This document shows positions 5,081 to 5,247 of a DNA stretch of 5,247 nucleotides, piece after piece. Position 1 is the first letter of the stretch; every line of letters begins with the position of its first letter. The stretch is from NCBI GenBank assembly GCA_945871755.1, contig CAMBWV010000104.1, positions 1-5,247 of the forward strand. The letters are read 5' to 3'. Source of the DNA: an uncultured Bacteroidales bacterium. GTDB taxonomy: Bacteria; Bacteroidota; Bacteroidia; Bacteroidales; Bacteroidaceae. The notes under the pieces are model-generated. The model had not been told where the DNA came from and did no database searches. It worked only from the letters and a program-made list of their open reading frames with translations. The position numbers and the translations under genes were made by a program.

Positions 5081-5247
5081 TCACGTGTTCGCCGCACTGA
5101 CAGCGCAGTTGATGCTGCCGCTCTTGTAGGTGTAGTCGCCATCGACGCTGATGGCTTTCGATTTTGTGCCAGTGGCGGAAATCTTAATCGTACCGCCGTC
5201 GAAGGTGAAGTCGCCTTTGACCTTGATGCCGCGGCACTTGGATTCCA
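5081..5247 (-). CDS. C-terminal end of a carbohydrate-binding beta-solenoid protein (Cthe_2159/DUF4353 type), 5' part outside window
   Basis: A minus-strand frame enters from the right edge and ends at TGA (5083-5081), giving 54 residues. The sequence shows short repeats typical of right-handed beta-solenoids: GIKVKGDFTFDGGTIKI, then KAISVDGDYTYKSGSINC, each of the form (K/G)-I-x-V-x-G-D-x-T-x-x-x-G-(T/S)-I. This pattern is characteristic of the Cthe_2159 (DUF4353) carbohydrate-binding family, whose founding member binds polygalacturonic acid; members are secreted or surface-exposed. Only the last turns are visible, so length, signal peptide and ligand cannot be judged. The chain ends shortly after the last repeat (AVSAANT), with no C-terminal sorting domain. 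It lies 266 bp upstream of the phosphatase on the same strand; co-transcription is possible but not shown. Confidence 0.75.
   Translation of the reverse strand, partial: ESKCRGIKVKGDFTFDGGTIKISATGTKSKAISVDGDYTYKSGSINCAVSAANT

Overview
The window looks like a chromosomal segment from a member of the Bacteroidota, most likely the order Bacteroidales (Prevotellaceae-like). Neither complete gene has a Shine-Dalgarno sequence before its start. A TonB-dependent outer-membrane receptor with a C-terminal Phe is present. A good match to the Bacteroides-type promoter (TTTG, 20 bp, TAnnTTTG) lies in one intergenic region. A Cthe_2159/DUF4353-type beta-solenoid gene is cut by the right edge. Coding regions are GC-rich, while parts of the intergenic DNA are AT-rich or low-complexity. 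Genus assignment is an inference.

Layout: (1) 2-178, + strand, the probable 3' end of an unrecognised gene, stopping 6 bp before the next start. (2) 185-2575, + strand, a complete 796-residue TonB-dependent receptor of the short type, with no SusC-like N-terminal extension and no SusD partner. (3) 2576-3398, about 820 bp without a gene but dense in structure: a palindromic repeat cluster (2601-2772), a nested repeat block built on CTCTCAGAG (2856-2971), a strong bidirectional terminator-like hairpin (2977-3029) directly downstream of a consensus-quality minus-strand promoter (3031-3062), an unremarkable stretch (3063-3250), and a purine-rich tandem-repeat tract (3251-3373). (4) 3399-4814, - strand, a complete secreted alkaline phosphatase with all catalytic and metal ligands. 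(5) 4815-5080, a gene-free spacer holding an array of four small hairpins, then 10-bp and 7-bp tandem repeats. (6) 5081-5247, - strand, the C-terminal end of a carbohydrate-binding beta-solenoid protein.

The receptor and the phosphatase converge on the 820-bp spacer. The phosphatase and the solenoid gene share a strand but are 266 bp apart. No promoter match was found before the phosphatase, so it may be read from upstream or use a divergent promoter. All three recognisable products act in the envelope or outside the cell (uptake across the outer membrane, periplasmic phosphate release, surface carbohydrate binding), but nothing in the sequence ties them into one pathway. The most unusual content is in the two intergenic regions: a promoter firing straight into a terminator-like hairpin, and regular arrays of tiny hairpins and short-period repeats. 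No mobile-element gene, CRISPR array, tRNA or rRNA was seen.
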